Assembly: GCA_034180415.1 (NCBI GenBank)
Contig: JAXFOK010000059.1
Location: forward strand, 1-64,000
DNA from: CAKMMH01 sp927798255
GTDB lineage: Bacteria > Bdellovibrionota_C > UBA2361 > CAKMMH01
Reading direction: 5' to 3'
DNA length: 64,000 bases
Positions 63,184 to 64,000 of this stretch are shown here, one piece after another. The notes beneath the pieces were generated by a model, which was given only the letters and a program-made list of their open reading frames with translations, was not told the DNA's origin and ran no database searches. The first letter of the stretch is position 1; each line of letters opens with the position of its first letter. A program made the translations under genes and the position numbers.

Positions 63184-64000
63184 ATGGAGCTTATAAAACC
63201 TATTAACAAAACTATTTTAGATAAGATAAATAAAAATGAAGGAGTCACATTTTTAACTATTCAAGAAAGTAGTTATCAAAAAGAATTTATTACTAATGAG
63301 ATATTATCAAAATTTCCAAATAAAGAAGTTATTAAAGTAAGAAGCGATGAGTTAAATTTAAAAAAAATTGAGTCACTATCTGTAAATCTTTATGAAATAT
63401 CGATTCTTTGCCCAATTAAAATCTTTATCTTAGAAGATATAAATGAAATAAAAACTGAAATTCAAAAAAAACTTTTAGAACTCCTATCTGTAATTCCTGA
63501 ATATGTTATTGTTATCTTAACAGCAAAAACTATTAATAAAACAAATCCTATATATAAACAATATGCTAAAAACAACCTTATTATTGATAACACTGTTACA
63601 CAAATCGATATAGAAAAATGGATAACGACAGAGCTAAAAAGAATTAATTTAAAAGATTACCCCGCAAACCTTCCATCATTAATTATTCAATCCGGTGAAA
63701 ATAATATTGATGCTATAAGTGAAATTTTAAATTACTTAGAAATTTATATAAAAGAAGATAAGATTACACTTCAAGAATATGAAAAATTATTTCCATCAAA
63801 AAATACAATTTCTGATTTTAAAATTCTCGATTCTATATATTCAGCAAACTATTTAGAATATATGACTTTTTTAAAACAAATATTAAAAAACAAAAATGAG
63901 TTTTTAATAATTTCAATTTTTATAAGAACTTTTGCTGAATTATTAGAAATTAAATCTTACGTTACAAATAAACTTTCACCATATGAAATTGCGACTAAGT
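63184..64000 (+). CDS. holA: DNA polymerase III subunit delta, partial
   Basis: The reading frame opens at ATG (63184) and runs past the window end, giving 272 residues. N-terminal FLTIQESSYQKEFITNEIL (~22-40), the weak Walker-B-like IKIFILEDINEIKTEIQKKLLELLS and VIVILTAKTINKTNP, and the later DFKILDSIYSANYLEYMTFLKQIL match the three-domain clamp-loader delta (HolA) order. Delta opens the sliding clamp. A weak RBS precedes. Truncated by the window edge, not by mutation. Confidence 0.82.
   Translation, partial: MELIKPINKTILDKINKNEGVTFLTIQESSYQKEFITNEILSKFPNKEVIKVRSDELNLKKIESLSVNLYEISILCPIKIFILEDINEIKTEIQKKLLELLSVIPEYVIVILTAKTINKTNPIYKQYAKNNLIIDNTVTQIDIEKWITTELKRINLKDYPANLPSLIIQSGENNIDAISEILNYLEIYIKEDKITLQEYEKLFPSKNTISDFKILDSIYSANYLEYMTFLKQILKNKNEFLIISIFIRTFAELLEIKSYVTNKLSPYEIATK

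Overview
The window comes from a very AT-rich bacterial chromosome (non-coding DNA is mostly A/T runs). Genes are densely packed and often begin with AAGGA/AGGAG ribosome-binding sites, and several use TTG starts. The content suggests a motile, probably Gram-negative anaerobe or microaerophile: flagellar genes (fliL, split flhB, flgD, flgE, fapA), a PPi-dependent phosphofructokinase, desulfoferrodoxin, a MutL/GlmL-type ASKHA protein, several radical-SAM enzymes, lipoproteins, a DegP protease and peptidoglycan enzymes. I cannot assign the phylum. The mix of AT richness, anaerobe enzymes, flagella and a Ser/Thr-kinase/FHA/PP2C module fits an under-sampled deep lineage better than a model group. 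At least two decayed genes and many imperfect hairpin repeats show ongoing genome erosion.

Layout. 1-9 kb: a partial gene, pfp, galU, an alpha/beta hydrolase, the MutL-like protein with a KOW-tailed partner, and a membrane-anchored trypsin-like protease. 9-12.5 kb: class II aldolase, a cluster of long hairpin repeats, a small secreted Cys protein, a decayed gene and a GT4 glycosyltransferase. 12.5-17.5 kb: fliL, uspA, then the proteostasis run tig-clpP-clpX and tRNA-Leu(UAG). 17.5-19 kb: a 178-base giant inverted repeat and a prohibitin/SPFH pseudogene. 19-23 kb: rpmE, rfbA, recN and an M23 peptidase. 23-26.4 kb: a minus-strand operon of a TrpX-like binding protein, a STAS protein and a TrpY-like permease, with no ATPase. 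27-29.8 kb: the most unusual locus. FlhB is split at its autocleavage site into two genes, with a histidine kinase gene between them. 30-35 kb: galE, the three AmmeMemoRadiSam genes, desulfoferrodoxin and a GspN/AsmA-like protein. 35-39.4 kb: hydrolase, membrane-fused Mur ligase, ddl and a coiled-coil protein. 39.6-43.2 kb: PP2C-FHA-Ser/Thr kinase operon. 43-49.8 kb: SPL-type radical SAM protein, degP, a small helical protein, a LysM lipoprotein, a BtuF-like protein and a degenerate YjeF_N-like protein. 49.8-53.9 kb: the flgD-flgE-fapA-CBS operon behind a sigma-54-type promoter. 54-64 kb: a GC-rich palindromic island, CPBP protease, HD protein, recJ, GspE/PilB-type ATPase, a calcium-repeat protein, zinc ribbon, yaeQ, GT2, a membrane protein, and holA running off the end.

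How the genes connect. galU, galE, rfbA and the two glycosyltransferases supply sugar nucleotides and surface glycans. The MurF-like ligase, ddl and M23 protease act on the wall. The flagellar genes are scattered. The sigma-54-type promoter before flgD, together with an NtrB-like kinase embedded in flhB, suggests a hierarchy in which export-gate state feeds a two-component regulator. This is an inference modelled on FlgS of epsilonproteobacteria. No response regulator lies in the window.
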